Assembly: GCF_004297105.1 (NCBI RefSeq)
Contig: NZ_SCVE01000019.1
Location: 32,415 to 96,414, forward strand
DNA: 64,000 nt
Origin: Herbiconiux sp.
GTDB lineage: Bacteria; Actinomycetota; Actinomycetes; Actinomycetales; Microbacteriaceae
Reading direction: 5' to 3'
The notes beneath the pieces were generated by a model. The model had not been told where the DNA came from and did no database searches. It was given only the letters and a program-made list of their open reading frames with translations. This document shows, piece by piece, positions 43,364 through 51,519 of the stretch; the first letter of the stretch is position 1, and each line of letters starts with the position of its first letter. Both the position numbers and the translations under genes were made by a program.

Positions 43364-44452
43364 GTGAATCCACGATCCGTCCCCGCCCGCCCCTGGGCCC
43401 GCATCCGCGCGCTGTCCACCGCCGCGCTCGCCGCACTCCTCGTTCTCGCGCCGGTCGCCGCACCAGCGATGGCGGCCGAAACCGACCCGGTCACCTGGAC
43501 GGTGCGAACCGCCTCCAACGAGTACGGATCGGAGCGAACCAACTACAGCTACACGATCGACCCGGGCGGCACCCTCTACGACTCGATCGTCGTCGCCAAT
43601 CACGGCGTCGACCCCGTGGAGCTGCGGGTCTATGCATCCGACGGTGCGACCTCGGAAGACGGGCAGCTCTCGTTGCTCGTCGCGGGGGAGGAGTCGCACG
43701 GCGTGGGCGCCTGGATCACCACGGAGAATCCGTCGGTCACGGTCGCGGCGGGGGAGACCGCGACCGTGCCGTTCACCGTCGCCGTGCCGGCCGACGCCAC
43801 GCCCGGAGACTACGCGGGCGGCGTGGTCACCTCGCTGACGGTGCCCGACGCCGCCGCGGGGGTCAATGTCGACCGGCGACTCGGCATCCGGGTGAATCTG
43901 CGCGTGGGCGGCGAGATCGCGCCCGCTCTGGCGGTGGAGGACATGGCCGTCTCGTGGAGCGGTGGTCTCAACCCGTTCGCGGGAGGCGACGCCACGGTGA
44001 CGTATACGCTGCACAACTCGGGCAATGCGGCCATCTCGGCCCAGCCGGCCACGCATCTGAGCGGCCCCTTCGGCCTGTTCGGCACGGATGCGCCCGCTGT
44101 CGATGAGGTGCCCGAACTGCTGCCCGGCGAATCGTGGACGCAGACCGTGACGGTTCCCGGGGTGGGGCCGCTGTTCGTGCTCCTGGCGTCGACCACGGTC
44201 ACGCCGTTGGTTCTGGATGCATCCGGCTCCACGTCACCGATCGCCGACGTCTCCGGCACGGCAGGCGGCCCCGCCGTGCCGTGGACGCTGCTCGTGATCG
44301 TGCTGCTGGTGGCCGCCGGTGTGTTCTTGCTGCTGCGCACTCGGGGCGCGCGCAAGAAGTCGGCGGAGAAGCGGCGCGAAGCCGAGGTCGATGAGGCCGT
44401 GGCCAAGGCGCTCGAGCAGGAGCGGGCGAAGGCCGGCGCGGCGGCCGAGTAG
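43364..44452 (+). CDS. Surface protein with DUF916/NEW3-like Ig domains and C-terminal membrane anchor
   Basis: 362 residues from a GTG with GAAGG ahead. Signal peptide (LSTAALAALLVLAPVAAPAMA), then two beta-sandwich-like regions: the first (about 45-190) contains DSIVVANHGVDPVELRVYASD and VAAGETATVPFTVAVPADATPGDYAGGVV, the pattern of DUF916/WxL-interacting or NEW3 domains; the second (about 200-300) is CARDB-like. A C-terminal membrane helix (TLLVIVLLVAAGVFLLL) and a basic, Ala/Glu-rich cytoplasmic tail follow. Probably an extracellular binding or scaffold protein. The LPDTG and HupE-like genes face it convergently. Confidence 0.82.
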   Translation: MNPRSVPARPWARIRALSTAALAALLVLAPVAAPAMAAETDPVTWTVRTASNEYGSERTNYSYTIDPGGTLYDSIVVANHGVDPVELRVYASDGATSEDGQLSLLVAGEESHGVGAWITTENPSVTVAAGETATVPFTVAVPADATPGDYAGGVVTSLTVPDAAAGVNVDRRLGIRVNLRVGGEIAPALAVEDMAVSWSGGLNPFAGGDATVTYTLHNSGNAAISAQPATHLSGPFGLFGTDAPAVDEVPELLPGESWTQTVTVPGVGPLFVLLASTTVTPLVLDASGSTSPIADVSGTAGGPAVPWTLLVIVLLVAAGVFLLLRTRGARKKSAEKRREAEVDEAVAKALEQERAKAGAAAE

Positions 44453-44463
44453 CCGCACGCGAC

Positions 44464-44499
44464 GAAGGGCCCCGCCGATCGCGATCGGTGGGGCCCTTC
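44464..44499. terminator. Strong hairpin after the surface-protein gene
   Basis: A 17-base stem (44464-44480 with 44483-44499) with one G-T pair. It lies 11 bases after the stop and ends in CTTCT. Confidence 0.85.
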
Positions 44500-44575
44500 T
44501 GCATCCGACGACGGATGACGCACGGCGCACGGCGCACGAGGCGGATCCGGCGGGCTCCGTGCGTTCGGACGGTGT

Positions 44576-44800
44576 CAGCCCAGCAGGTGCCAGCTCGGCC
44601 GGTGCCAGCTCGGCCGGTGCCAGCTCGGTCGGTGTGAGCTCGGTCGGTGTGAGCTCGGTCGGTGTGAGCTCGGCCGGTGTGAGTCCGGCCTGGGTCAGTT
44701 CGGTCGGTGTGAGTCCGGACTGGGTCAGCTCGGCCGGAGTGAGTCCGGCCTGTGCCAGCTCGGCCTGTGCCAGCTCGGCCTGGGTCAGCTCGGCCTGGGT
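44576..44800. repeat. 15-base minisatellite, about 15 units
   Basis: Fourteen clear 15-base units (44591-44800) of the type CAGCTCGGCCGGTGC or GAGCTCGGTCGGTGT, plus one degenerate unit (44576-44590). Being a multiple of three, all frames remain open across it; on the minus strand one frame reads repeated [15 protein letters not shown] pentapeptides, the plus strand SSVGV. No start codon clearly opens those frames. The right end supplies the final codons and stop of the LPDTG gene. The gap 44500-44784 holds no convincing gene otherwise. Confidence 0.85.
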
Positions 44801-45225
44801 CGGCTCGCGCGCTGACGGGGTCGACGGCGGCGTGCCGCGATCAGCAGGGTTCCCGCGGCGGTGAGGCCCAGCGCCAGGAGCGCGTCGGGCCAGAGCGACG
44901 ACCCGTCGAGACCCGTGTCGGGGAGTTCGCCGGTCGCGCCGCCGTGCGGGGGCGTGGCAGTGGACGACGACGAAGGGGTCGGAGTCGACGTGGGAGAGCT
45001 CGTCGGAGGATTCCCCGAGCGATCGGGGATGCGCACACCGACCACTTCGGAGTGCGAGGATGCCGGGTCGTCGTCGGTCAGAGCGAATGCCGTCCCGGCG
45101 GGCGCGAGCAGCGCGGCCGTCAGCACGAGGGCGCCGACGCCCCGCAACGGGCCTGTGGCGGCACGACGGAGACGTCTCATCGTCGGCGAGGTCGGCGAGG
45201 TCGGCGGGAGCGGCGAAGTGCTCAC
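44785..45225 (-). CDS. LPXTG-type sortase-anchored small surface protein
   Basis: 146 residues if started at the GTG (45225) that overlaps the HupE-like stop; 131 residues from the ATG at 45180. A signal peptide (GALVLTAALLAPAGTAFA) is followed by a Ser/Thr/Pro-rich stretch and a complete cell-wall sorting signal: LPDTG at about residues 101-105, a hydrophobic helix and a basic RRRR tail. It should be linked to peptidoglycan by a sortase not present in this window. The short mature part (about 60 residues) looks like a spacer or small ligand-binding stalk. Coupling to the HupE-like gene suggests a joint function. Confidence 0.85.
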   Translation of the reverse strand: MSTSPLPPTSPTSPTMRRLRRAATGPLRGVGALVLTAALLAPAGTAFALTDDDPASSHSEVVGVRIPDRSGNPPTSSPTSTPTPSSSSTATPPHGGATGELPDTGLDGSSLWPDALLALGLTAAGTLLIAARRRRPRQRASRPRPS

Positions 45226-46550
45226 GGCTGCAGCACATCCAGGCGCGTGTTCTCGGGGTTCCGAGTGCGCGTGAAGTACCACAGCCCCACCACGGTCACC
45301 ACGAGTGCGAGGTAGAAGGCGATCGGGAACCGGGCGATCTGGTCGAACACCGGCTGCAGCGCCGAGCTCTGATCCGTGCTGATGCCGATGATCCACGCGG
45401 CGGCGGCGACGATCGCGATCCCCGCGATGACGGCGCGGAACCCGGAGAACGCGCGCGCGTGGGATAGCAGGATGAGCAGCGGCAGCACGAGCACCGCGGC
45501 GATGAGCTGCGCCAGTTCCACGCCCACGTTGAACCCGAGGATCGCCAGGATCTTCTCGCCGAAGCCCAGGTTGAGGTCGAGGATCGTGGTGGCGAACGCG
45601 GTGCCGTGCACCAGGCCGAACAGCCCGGCGATGAGCAGTTCTCCTCGCGGCATGAGCGGGCGGATGGCGTGGATCGCGGCGACGATGATCGACACGGCCA
45701 CCAGGATCTCGACGGGCTTCGTGGGGAACGAGATGAGCCCCAGAGACACGAGCGCGAGCGTCACGAGGTGCCCGGCCGTGAAGCAGCTGATGATGAGGGC
45801 CGCGCGGCCGATGGTCTTCTTCAGCGGTATCGGCTGTTTCCAGCGGAATCCCCGTCTCGCCCGCACCGCGAGCGAGGGCGCAACGACGAGGAGCGTCGAC
45901 AGGAAGAGCAGATGGTCGGTCCCCTCCGCGATGTGGAGCATGCCGAGCCAGATCACCGAGAAGAAGCCGTTCATCGGTGCGGGGGAGCTGCGGTCGAGCG
46001 TCACTTCGGTGACTCCGCCACCGAGCACGGCGACCACTTCCGGGTCGCCCTCGGCGACCTGCCCGTTGTTCCAGTCGCTCACCAGCGCCACGTACACCTG
46101 ATGGGCCGGCACCACGTCGAGGATGAAGGAGTAGTCGAGGGTGATCGCGCCCTCGATGCTGCGGCCCGCATCCGTGAATCGCACCGTCGTGGCGATCGCG
46201 TCTTCCCCGTTGACGGGCACGAGTTCGGGGCTCGCGATCACGGTCGGCGTGAGGGTGGAGACGCTGTCCGACACGCGCACGCGGTGGAGGATGAACGTCA
46301 TGAGGTTGTCCGACACGGCGTCGAGCGATGCCTGATCCGTGACCTCGTACCCCGTGGCTGCCGTGAAGCCGGCCTCCTGGATCTGCATCGTGATCTCGAC
46401 CGCATCCGACTGGATCGTGACGAGCACGCCGGTGGTGCCGGCCGGATGCGCGGAGGCGCTCCGTGCGGGAAGGAACACGAGCATCACGGCCACCGCCGCC
46501 AGCAGCGCGATCATCCACGGCCGGATGCGTCTCACGGTAATCGAGGTCAC
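45222..46550 (-). CDS. HupE/UreJ-family membrane protein with N-terminal extracellular domain
   Basis: 442 residues. A signal peptide (MIALLAAVAVMLVFLPARSASA, then HPAG) leads an extracellular beta-rich domain of about 170 residues; the rest has six to eight membrane helices with the family histidines in GMLHIAEGTDHLLFL, FTAGHLVTLAL, AAIHAIRP and GLVHGTAFA. HupE/UreJ proteins are linked to nickel or cobalt handling, but this long subgroup is not well characterised. Leaderless GTG start supported by the -10 box. The LPDTG gene follows with a 4-base overlap. Confidence 0.86.
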   Translation of the reverse strand: MTSITVRRIRPWMIALLAAVAVMLVFLPARSASAHPAGTTGVLVTIQSDAVEITMQIQEAGFTAATGYEVTDQASLDAVSDNLMTFILHRVRVSDSVSTLTPTVIASPELVPVNGEDAIATTVRFTDAGRSIEGAITLDYSFILDVVPAHQVYVALVSDWNNGQVAEGDPEVVAVLGGGVTEVTLDRSSPAPMNGFFSVIWLGMLHIAEGTDHLLFLSTLLVVAPSLAVRARRGFRWKQPIPLKKTIGRAALIISCFTAGHLVTLALVSLGLISFPTKPVEILVAVSIIVAAIHAIRPLMPRGELLIAGLFGLVHGTAFATTILDLNLGFGEKILAILGFNVGVELAQLIAAVLVLPLLILLSHARAFSGFRAVIAGIAIVAAAAWIIGISTDQSSALQPVFDQIARFPIAFYLALVVTVVGLWYFTRTRNPENTRLDVLQP

Positions 46551-46556
46551 AGGGGC

Positions 46557-46562
46557 ACGGTA
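46557..46562 (-). promoter_or_regulatory. -10 box TACCGT of the HupE-like gene
   Basis: On the minus strand it ends 6 bases before the GTG at 46550. Confidence 0.5.
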
Positions 46563-46679
46563 GCTGCCCCGAATTGCCGCCCGGTTCTTTCCGGCGAACG
46601 CCAGGAGAACGCTGAGCGATCGATCGGTGCGGCGGGGTGCGCGCTGAGGTCGTAGGGATGTCTGCGGCCCGAACGAGCC

Positions 46680-47891
46680 TCAGCTGCGTTCGCGTCGCCC
46701 TGCGCGCACGGCGAACCGATCGATCGCCCCGAGAATCTCATCACTTCGCCAGAAAGGCCCTAATCGGTGTTCGGCTTTCGATTTCAGGATGCCGGCATCC
46801 GTGAGAGCCTGCAGCGGCGGGTAGACATTCGGCTGTTTCACACCGAGAGAGGCCGCGGCGGTAGCGGAATCGATGACCGGGCGCTGGGCGATCACATCGA
46901 GCAGTGCCCACGCGTTGCTGGATCGGCGGGCTTTGAGCTGCCTCTGCCAGCCGCTCTTGATCGCATCGATCTCGTCGACCAGTTCGCGCGCGTTGGTCAA
47001 GGCGCGGAGCGAAGCCTCCCCGAAAGCCAGAACGATGGGCGACACATCCCCCTCGCGGTACGCGGTGAGTGCGCGATGGTATCCGTCGACGTCGGCGAGC
47101 AATCCCGCCGACACGGGCACAGCGACGTTGCGCGTCACTCCGCGGTGCCGCAGCAGCGCCTGAGCAAAAGCACGACCGGTTCGGCCGTTCCCGTCTGTGA
47201 AGGGGTGGATGGTCTCGAACTGGGCGTGAGCGATCGCTGTCGAGGTGAGGGCGGGGATGTCGCGTCTCGCCGAGAAGGCGATGACGTCGTCGATGAGTTT
47301 CGGAACCCGTTCGAAATGAGGCGCGACGAACTCCGCCCCTATCGGGCTGTTCGACTTCGTTCCGATCCACACGGCCTCGCGGCGCCATTCGCCTGGAGTG
47401 TGCCGCGTCTGATCACCCATCAGAACCCGGTGCATTTCGGCCAGCGCAGCCGGCGACAGGTCGTCCGCGAGGGCGATGGCAGCTTGCATGGCCCGCGTGT
47501 TCGCGGCGATCAATTCTGCGTTGCGGCTGGCTTTCGATCCGAGTTCGGCACTGAAGATCGCGCGCGCACTTGCTGTGAGGTTCTCGATCTGAGATGAGGA
47601 TGCGGCCTCGGAGCGAAGCAGCACCGGGGCGAACCCCGCAACCCTCGTGCCGAGCTCGGCATCGAACCGGCTTAGCTCTCGAACTGCGGCTTCAGCGGCC
47701 TCGTTGGCCTCTGCGTTCGGCTCAGGAGTCAGCGCGGCGATCGAAGGTGGCAACGAGGATTTGTAGGGTTGAGCGCCACTTCCGAGCTCGGCACCCACGC
47801 CCCAGCCCGACGTCGGCAACCAGGTCTGTGTTTCCCATTCCAGGCGCGGCCAGCCGCCGGGCGACACCGACTCCGACACGTCATTTCTCAT
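46680..47891 (-). CDS. Fic-family protein with C-terminal winged helix
   Basis: 403 residues. The Fic motif HPFTDGNGRTGR at about residues 225-236 is complete (catalytic His, GNGR loop), so AMP or another nucleotide can be transferred to hydroxyl side chains of target proteins. The autoinhibitory motif of class II Fic proteins is present as SSQIEN near residue 98. Residues about 330-395 form a winged helix (ALLDVIAQRPVIDSATAAASLGVKQPNVYPPLQAL). GC is lower than in the neighbours, suggesting acquisition. Palindromic sites in front of the gene fit autoregulation through the winged helix. Confidence 0.93.
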   Translation of the reverse strand: MRNDVSESVSPGGWPRLEWETQTWLPTSGWGVGAELGSGAQPYKSSLPPSIAALTPEPNAEANEAAEAAVRELSRFDAELGTRVAGFAPVLLRSEAASSSQIENLTASARAIFSAELGSKASRNAELIAANTRAMQAAIALADDLSPAALAEMHRVLMGDQTRHTPGEWRREAVWIGTKSNSPIGAEFVAPHFERVPKLIDDVIAFSARRDIPALTSTAIAHAQFETIHPFTDGNGRTGRAFAQALLRHRGVTRNVAVPVSAGLLADVDGYHRALTAYREGDVSPIVLAFGEASLRALTNARELVDEIDAIKSGWQRQLKARRSSNAWALLDVIAQRPVIDSATAAASLGVKQPNVYPPLQALTDAGILKSKAEHRLGPFWRSDEILGAIDRFAVRAGRRERS

Positions 47892-47908
47892 AATGTCGAT
47901 CAGTCTAC

Positions 47909-47961
47909 TTTATGAGTAACTGAGTTACTCATAAAAATCGCGGATGCTCTTTATGAGTAAC
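47909..47961. promoter_or_regulatory. Operator cluster of the fic gene
   Basis: A 27-base perfect palindrome with one central G: TTTATGAGTAACT (47909-47921) and its complement (47923-47935). A third copy of TTTATGAGTAAC follows at 47950-47961. A minus-strand -10 TAGACT (47907-47902) abuts the palindrome, 10 bases before the fic ATG, so binding would block transcription. Confidence 0.8.
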
Positions 47962-47974
47962 GGGCGGATGCCCT

Positions 47975-48328
47975 CTACTCGTGCAGCAGGGTGCGGAGCT
48001 CGGTGATGCGGCCGTCGCGCACGGTGATGATGTCGACTCCGCGCGCCGCGGGGGAGCCCGCCGGCCCGAACGTCCAGCCCTGCACACCCGTGTCGGCGCT
48101 CACGTAGGCGAGGCCGTCGTCGGCGAACACGAAGTCGGCGGGCGCGCCGTCGAGCAGGCCGGCGGCCTTCGCCTCGAGCGCATCCCAGCCCGTCACGGTC
48201 TCCTCGGGGTCGATGAAAGCCACGTCGGGGGTGAACGACGCCTCGATCGCCGCCCGCCGTGAGACGGCATCGCGGTTGCCGAAGACATCGTGCAGGTTGG
48301 CGGCGAGCAGGTCGGAAACGGTGGGCAT
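47975..48328 (-). CDS. NTF2/SnoaL-like protein
   Basis: 117 residues, the size of a single SnoaL-like alpha+beta cone: LLAANLHDVFGNRDAVSRRAAIEASFTPDVAFIDPEETVTGWDALEAKAAGLL, then FVFADDGLAYVSADTGVQGW and the final strand GVDIITVRDGRITELRTLL. Members include cyclases, isomerases and many proteins without known activity. GAGGAGAA precedes the ATG at 48328. The gene stands alone between the fic operator and the PPOX gene. Confidence 0.87.
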   Translation of the reverse strand: MPTVSDLLAANLHDVFGNRDAVSRRAAIEASFTPDVAFIDPEETVTGWDALEAKAAGLLDGAPADFVFADDGLAYVSADTGVQGWTFGPAGSPAARGVDIITVRDGRITELRTLLHE

Positions 48329-48400
48329 CAGTTCTCCTCGAAGTCGGCGAGTGGGACGACCGTGGGTGGTCACCGCCGATGGTACGCCGCCGGGGCGTCT

Positions 48401-48880
48401 TCAGTGGCCGTCGAGTCGCGCCGCGACATCCGGCGGGAAGCCGCCCGTCGAGACGGGGCTCCACCGCGTCGGCGTGATGCGCAGCAGCGACTTGTTCTGC
48501 AGCGCCATCGCCTCGCGGTACTCCTGCCAGTCAGGATGCTCGCCCGAGATGCAGCGGAAGTAGTCGACCAATCCCTCGACGGCTTCGGGCATGTGGAGCA
48601 CCTCCGCGTCGCCGTCGACCTGGATCCACGCGTCGTTCCACTCGTCCGACAGCACCAGAACGGATGCGGCCGACCGACGCTCGGCGTTGCGCGTCTTAGC
48701 CCGACCCGGGTACGTGGAGATCACGATGCGCCCCTGCTCATCGACCCCGCCGGTGACCGGCGACATCTGGGGCCGGCCGTCGGCGCGCGTGGTGGCCACG
48801 AGCATCCGGTGCCGTGGTCGCACGAACTCGAGCATGCCGTCGCGATCGACGGCGGTGTTGGTGGAGATTGTTCTGGCCAT
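48401..48880 (-). CDS. PPOX-class (F420/FMN-dependent) oxidoreductase
   Basis: 159 residues. Split-barrel fold with RHRMLVATTRADGRPQMSPVTGGVDEQGRIVISTYPGRAKTRNAERRSAASVLVLS, the exact pattern of actinobacterial PPOX-class F420-dependent enzymes, then WIQVDGDAEVLHMPEAVEGLVDYFRCISGEHPDW. Reduction of quinones, nitro compounds or biliverdin-like substrates is possible; the cofactor was not determined. The start at 48880 is supported by a -10 box. Confidence 0.9.
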   Translation of the reverse strand: MARTISTNTAVDRDGMLEFVRPRHRMLVATTRADGRPQMSPVTGGVDEQGRIVISTYPGRAKTRNAERRSAASVLVLSDEWNDAWIQVDGDAEVLHMPEAVEGLVDYFRCISGEHPDWQEYREAMALQNKSLLRITPTRWSPVSTGGFPPDVAARLDGH

Positions 48881-48886
48881 GGCTCA

Positions 48887-48892
48887 ACGCTA
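48887..48892 (-). promoter_or_regulatory. -10 box TAGCGT of the PPOX gene
   Basis: On the minus strand it ends 6 bases before the ATG at 48880. Confidence 0.5.
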
Positions 48893-48922
48893 GGCGACAG
48901 CGATGACCCGAGGCGAAGTGAC

Positions 48923-49084
48923 TCAGGCCACGGCCGAACGGCGTCGGGCGACGATCGCCCCCTGAGAGCGTTGGCCGGTGGTCTTCCGCACGTGGGATTC
49001 GACCAGGTCGAAGCACGCGGTGTTCAGTTGCGTGGCGAGATCATCGACAGACCAGAGGTACGCCGTCAGCACGGCGTGGGTCGC
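48923..49084 (-). pseudogene. Remnant of a SAM-dependent methyltransferase, C-terminal end only
   Basis: A 53-codon open stretch ending in TGA reads YLWSVDDLATQLNTACFDLV, then ESHVRKTTGQRSQGAIVARR. This matches the usual last segment of class I methyltransferases in actinobacteria (a YxWSVxxLAxxL helix, GF(D/E)VVExxxR strand, GAIVARR). The N-terminal Rossmann part with the SAM motif is missing: the frame runs into the end of the membrane-protein gene at 49119. It is therefore a deletion relic rather than a gene. Confidence 0.6.
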
Positions 49085-49118
49085 AGCGAGTGTGCGGCGT
49101 GCGGCGTGCGCTCGGCCG

Positions 49119-49511
49119 TTACCGGCGGAAGTACGCGTTCGCGCTGCGGGTGTACAGCAGGATGATGCCGAGCAGCGCCAAGAGGCCGTTGATCACGCCC
49201 TGCCACGCGCTCGTCGGCACGGCCGCAAGGAGATAGATGGCGTTGGCCAGGTTGAGGGCCAGCACGATGGTGGTCAGCACCCGGGCGACCTGGCTGCCGC
49301 GCAGGAGCGCCGCGCCGACAGCGATGGTGACCACGCCGAGCACGATCGCCACGATGGCGGTGGCGATGAGGGATCCGGCCGACCCGGGCACTCCGTTCAC
49401 CTCGGCCGTGGTCGACGCGGTGATCAGACCGATGACGCCGCCGATCAGCTGCAGTGCCCCCGAGATCCACACGATCACGGCCACAAGAGTCACTCCGCCT
49501 GGTCGTCTCAC
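49119..49511 (-). CDS. Small four-helix membrane protein
   Basis: 130 residues from a GTG with a strong GGAGGAGGGG ribosome site. Four hydrophobic helices fill most of the chain (VAVIVWISGALQLIGGVIGLI, IATAIVAIVLGVVTIAVGAALL, VLTTIVLALNLANAIYLLA and INGLLALLGIILLY). A short basic N-terminus and a YFRR end suggest both termini inside. No function known. Its 3' end lies against the methyltransferase remnant; a divergent MFS gene starts 108 bases upstream. Confidence 0.8.
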   Translation of the reverse strand: MRRPGGVTLVAVIVWISGALQLIGGVIGLITASTTAEVNGVPGSAGSLIATAIVAIVLGVVTIAVGAALLRGSQVARVLTTIVLALNLANAIYLLAAVPTSAWQGVINGLLALLGIILLYTRSANAYFRR

Positions 49512-49619
49512 GGTTCCCCTCCTCCTCGCGCCGGCGATCCGGCTCGTTTCGAGCATCACCCTACTGACGTGAACGCCGAGCGAGAAGGGCACGGCGCGCG
49601 ACCCGTCAGACTGGGTTCT

Positions 49620-50837
49620 GTGACACGTTCTTCCTCCCCGGTCGTCGACGTTCTGCGCACCAGGCACACCGGGTACCTGCTCCTCACCTCGTTGCTCGGT
49701 CGTCTGCCCGGTGCGATGGCTGCCCTCGCGATCGTGCAGCTCGTGCGCTCGACGAGCGGTGACTTCGCCTTCGCCGGGCTCATCACCGCGGTCTACGTCG
49801 TCGCCGGCGCGATCGGGCAGCCGCTCCTCGGCCGGCTCGTCGACCGCTTCGGTCAGGTTGCCGTTCTGACCGTCAGCGGCATCCTGAGCTTTCTCGCGTT
49901 CACCGGCATGGCGCTGGCCGTCGACCCGCTGCCGGGCCTGGCGGTGGCGCTCGCCGCGGCCGCCGGCGTGTTCACGCCGCCGCTCGAGCCGGCGCTTCGG
50001 GCGTTGTGGCCGCGACTCGTGGCCCCTGGCCCGCAGCTCAAGGCGGCCTTCAGTCTCGATGCCGGGGCCCAGGAGATCATCTTCATCATCGGCCCGCTGC
50101 TCACCGTCGTGGGCATCGCGGTCTTCGGTCCGGTCGGCAACCTGCTGTTCGCGGGCGCGCTCGGCCTGGTCGGCGCGCTCGCCTTCATCGTGAATCCTGT
50201 TCCGCGTGCGGCGTCGGCCTCGGTTCAGCGGCGTGCAGGTGCCGCCGCCCATCCCGGCGTCCGCTCGCCCATTCTCATTCCTGCCGTCGCGCGGGTCGCC
50301 GTGTTCACGTTCGGCATCGGCGTGCCTGTTGGCGCCTTGACGATCGTCGCGACCGCCTCCGAGGCGGCCCGCGCCAGCGACGGCCTCGCCGGCTGGATCC
50401 TGGCGGTGAATGCGGTCGGCGCCCTCGTCGGCGCAACCGTCGTCGGCATCCGCCCCCTCGGCTCCACCCCGGCGCGCCTTCTCACCGAGTGCGGGGTGCT
50501 TCTCGCGCTCGGCTACCTCCCGCTCGCCGCGACGGCACTGCCCATGTGGGCCTACGTCATCGCTGCCGGGCTCTCCGGCCTGATGCTCCCTCCGACCCTG
50601 GGCCAGGTCTTCGAACGGATCTCGCAACTCAGCCCCGCCGCCGCCCTCACCGAGGCGAACGGCTGGGTCGTCAGCGCCATGACCCTCGGGATCGGTGCAG
50701 GCACTCTCGTGGCGGGCGCGGTCGTCGGCGGCGCCGGCACGTCCACGGTGGCGTGGATCGTCCTCGGCGCATCGGCTGTGACGGTGCTCCTGTCGCTGAT
50801 CGCTCTGCCGAGCAGAACCGGCCGCGACTCTCCCTGA
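49620..50837 (+). CDS. MFS transporter
   Basis: 405 residues with about 12 membrane segments. Landmarks: LLLTSLLGRLPGAMAALAIVQLV in helix 1, the motif-A loop GRLVDRFGQ, and VFTPPLEPALRALWPRLV in the helix 4-5 region. It resembles the CynX/YceI-like or drug-efflux MFS of actinobacteria; the direction of transport is not clear. The GTG at 49620 starts the first helix properly and removes an improbable 210-residue N-terminal extension. A CAGACT box 7 bases upstream is a weak -10. Confidence 0.87.
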   Translation: MTRSSSPVVDVLRTRHTGYLLLTSLLGRLPGAMAALAIVQLVRSTSGDFAFAGLITAVYVVAGAIGQPLLGRLVDRFGQVAVLTVSGILSFLAFTGMALAVDPLPGLAVALAAAAGVFTPPLEPALRALWPRLVAPGPQLKAAFSLDAGAQEIIFIIGPLLTVVGIAVFGPVGNLLFAGALGLVGALAFIVNPVPRAASASVQRRAGAAAHPGVRSPILIPAVARVAVFTFGIGVPVGALTIVATASEAARASDGLAGWILAVNAVGALVGATVVGIRPLGSTPARLLTECGVLLALGYLPLAATALPMWAYVIAAGLSGLMLPPTLGQVFERISQLSPAAALTEANGWVVSAMTLGIGAGTLVAGAVVGGAGTSTVAWIVLGASAVTVLLSLIALPSRTGRDSP

Positions 50838-50871
50838 ATAGTCTGTAGTCCACCGAGCGAAGGAGAACCGG

Positions 50872-51519
50872 ATGCATCCGCTGTCGCACTCGTCTGCGGC
50901 CGACTGGGTCGCGGGCGGCACGGATCACTGGAAGCTGACGATCGAAGGCCTCGTCCCGGCCCGATACGACGCCTACGCCCGCGTGCTCCACGAAGTCGAG
51001 CAGGGTGGCACCCGTGAAACCTGGGCGTCTGTCGCGGCCGCGAACGGTCGACCTTTCGGCCCGCTGGCCCAGTGGACTGGGATCAACGTCGACCCTGACG
51101 GCGAGGAGTGGAGCGGCCGGCCTCGAGTTGGCTCGCTCACTCCCTCTGCTGCGCGCTCGCTCTCCGAGGTGCTCACCTCATTCACCACCACCCCATCGAC
51201 GTGTTACTTCGGTGTCTGGGAGGGTTTCGGCGGCGGCGAGCTTCCACCCGAGGTGCAGACCTTCACGTCGAACACGCGTGTCTTGGGCCTGTTCGAGGGC
51301 CCGATCCAGGATGCGACACATTCGTTCGGCGACTGGCCGGGCTTCCAGCTTGCGAACCTCTGGTGGCCGGCGGATCGCGCCTGGTTCGTGGTCTCCGAGA
51401 TCGACTACGACAGCACGATCGTGGCGGGAAGCCGGGCGTGCATCGACGCTCTGCTTCAGGCGTCCGGGCTAGAAGTGCTGGAAGTGGGACCGGGGGACAC
51501 TCTCGCCATCTCCTGGTGA
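50872..51519 (+). CDS. Uncharacterised protein, 215 residues
   Basis: 215 residues starting at an ATG with AAGGAG upstream, 34 bases after the MFS gene. The protein is globular, rich in Trp and Gly, with stretches such as ADWVAGGTDHWKLTIEGLVPARYDAYARVLHEVE, CYFGVWEGFG, FQLANLWWPADRAWFVVSEIDYDSTIVAGS and a closing LEVLEVGPGD. This looks like a conserved actinobacterial cytosolic protein without known function; it is not a recognised enzyme. The 198 bases behind it show no convincing gene. Confidence 0.78.
   Translation: MHPLSHSSAADWVAGGTDHWKLTIEGLVPARYDAYARVLHEVEQGGTRETWASVAAANGRPFGPLAQWTGINVDPDGEEWSGRPRVGSLTPSAARSLSEVLTSFTTTPSTCYFGVWEGFGGGELPPEVQTFTSNTRVLGLFEGPIQDATHSFGDWPGFQLANLWWPADRAWFVVSEIDYDSTIVAGSRACIDALLQASGLEVLEVGPGDTLAISW

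Noticed and set aside
44234..45238. 334-codon minus-strand frame with AELTP pentapeptide repeats
   Set aside because: It runs antisense through the anchored surface protein and out of frame through the LPDTG gene, with no start near the repeat. I treat the repeat as a minisatellite and mention the coding possibility only as a finding.
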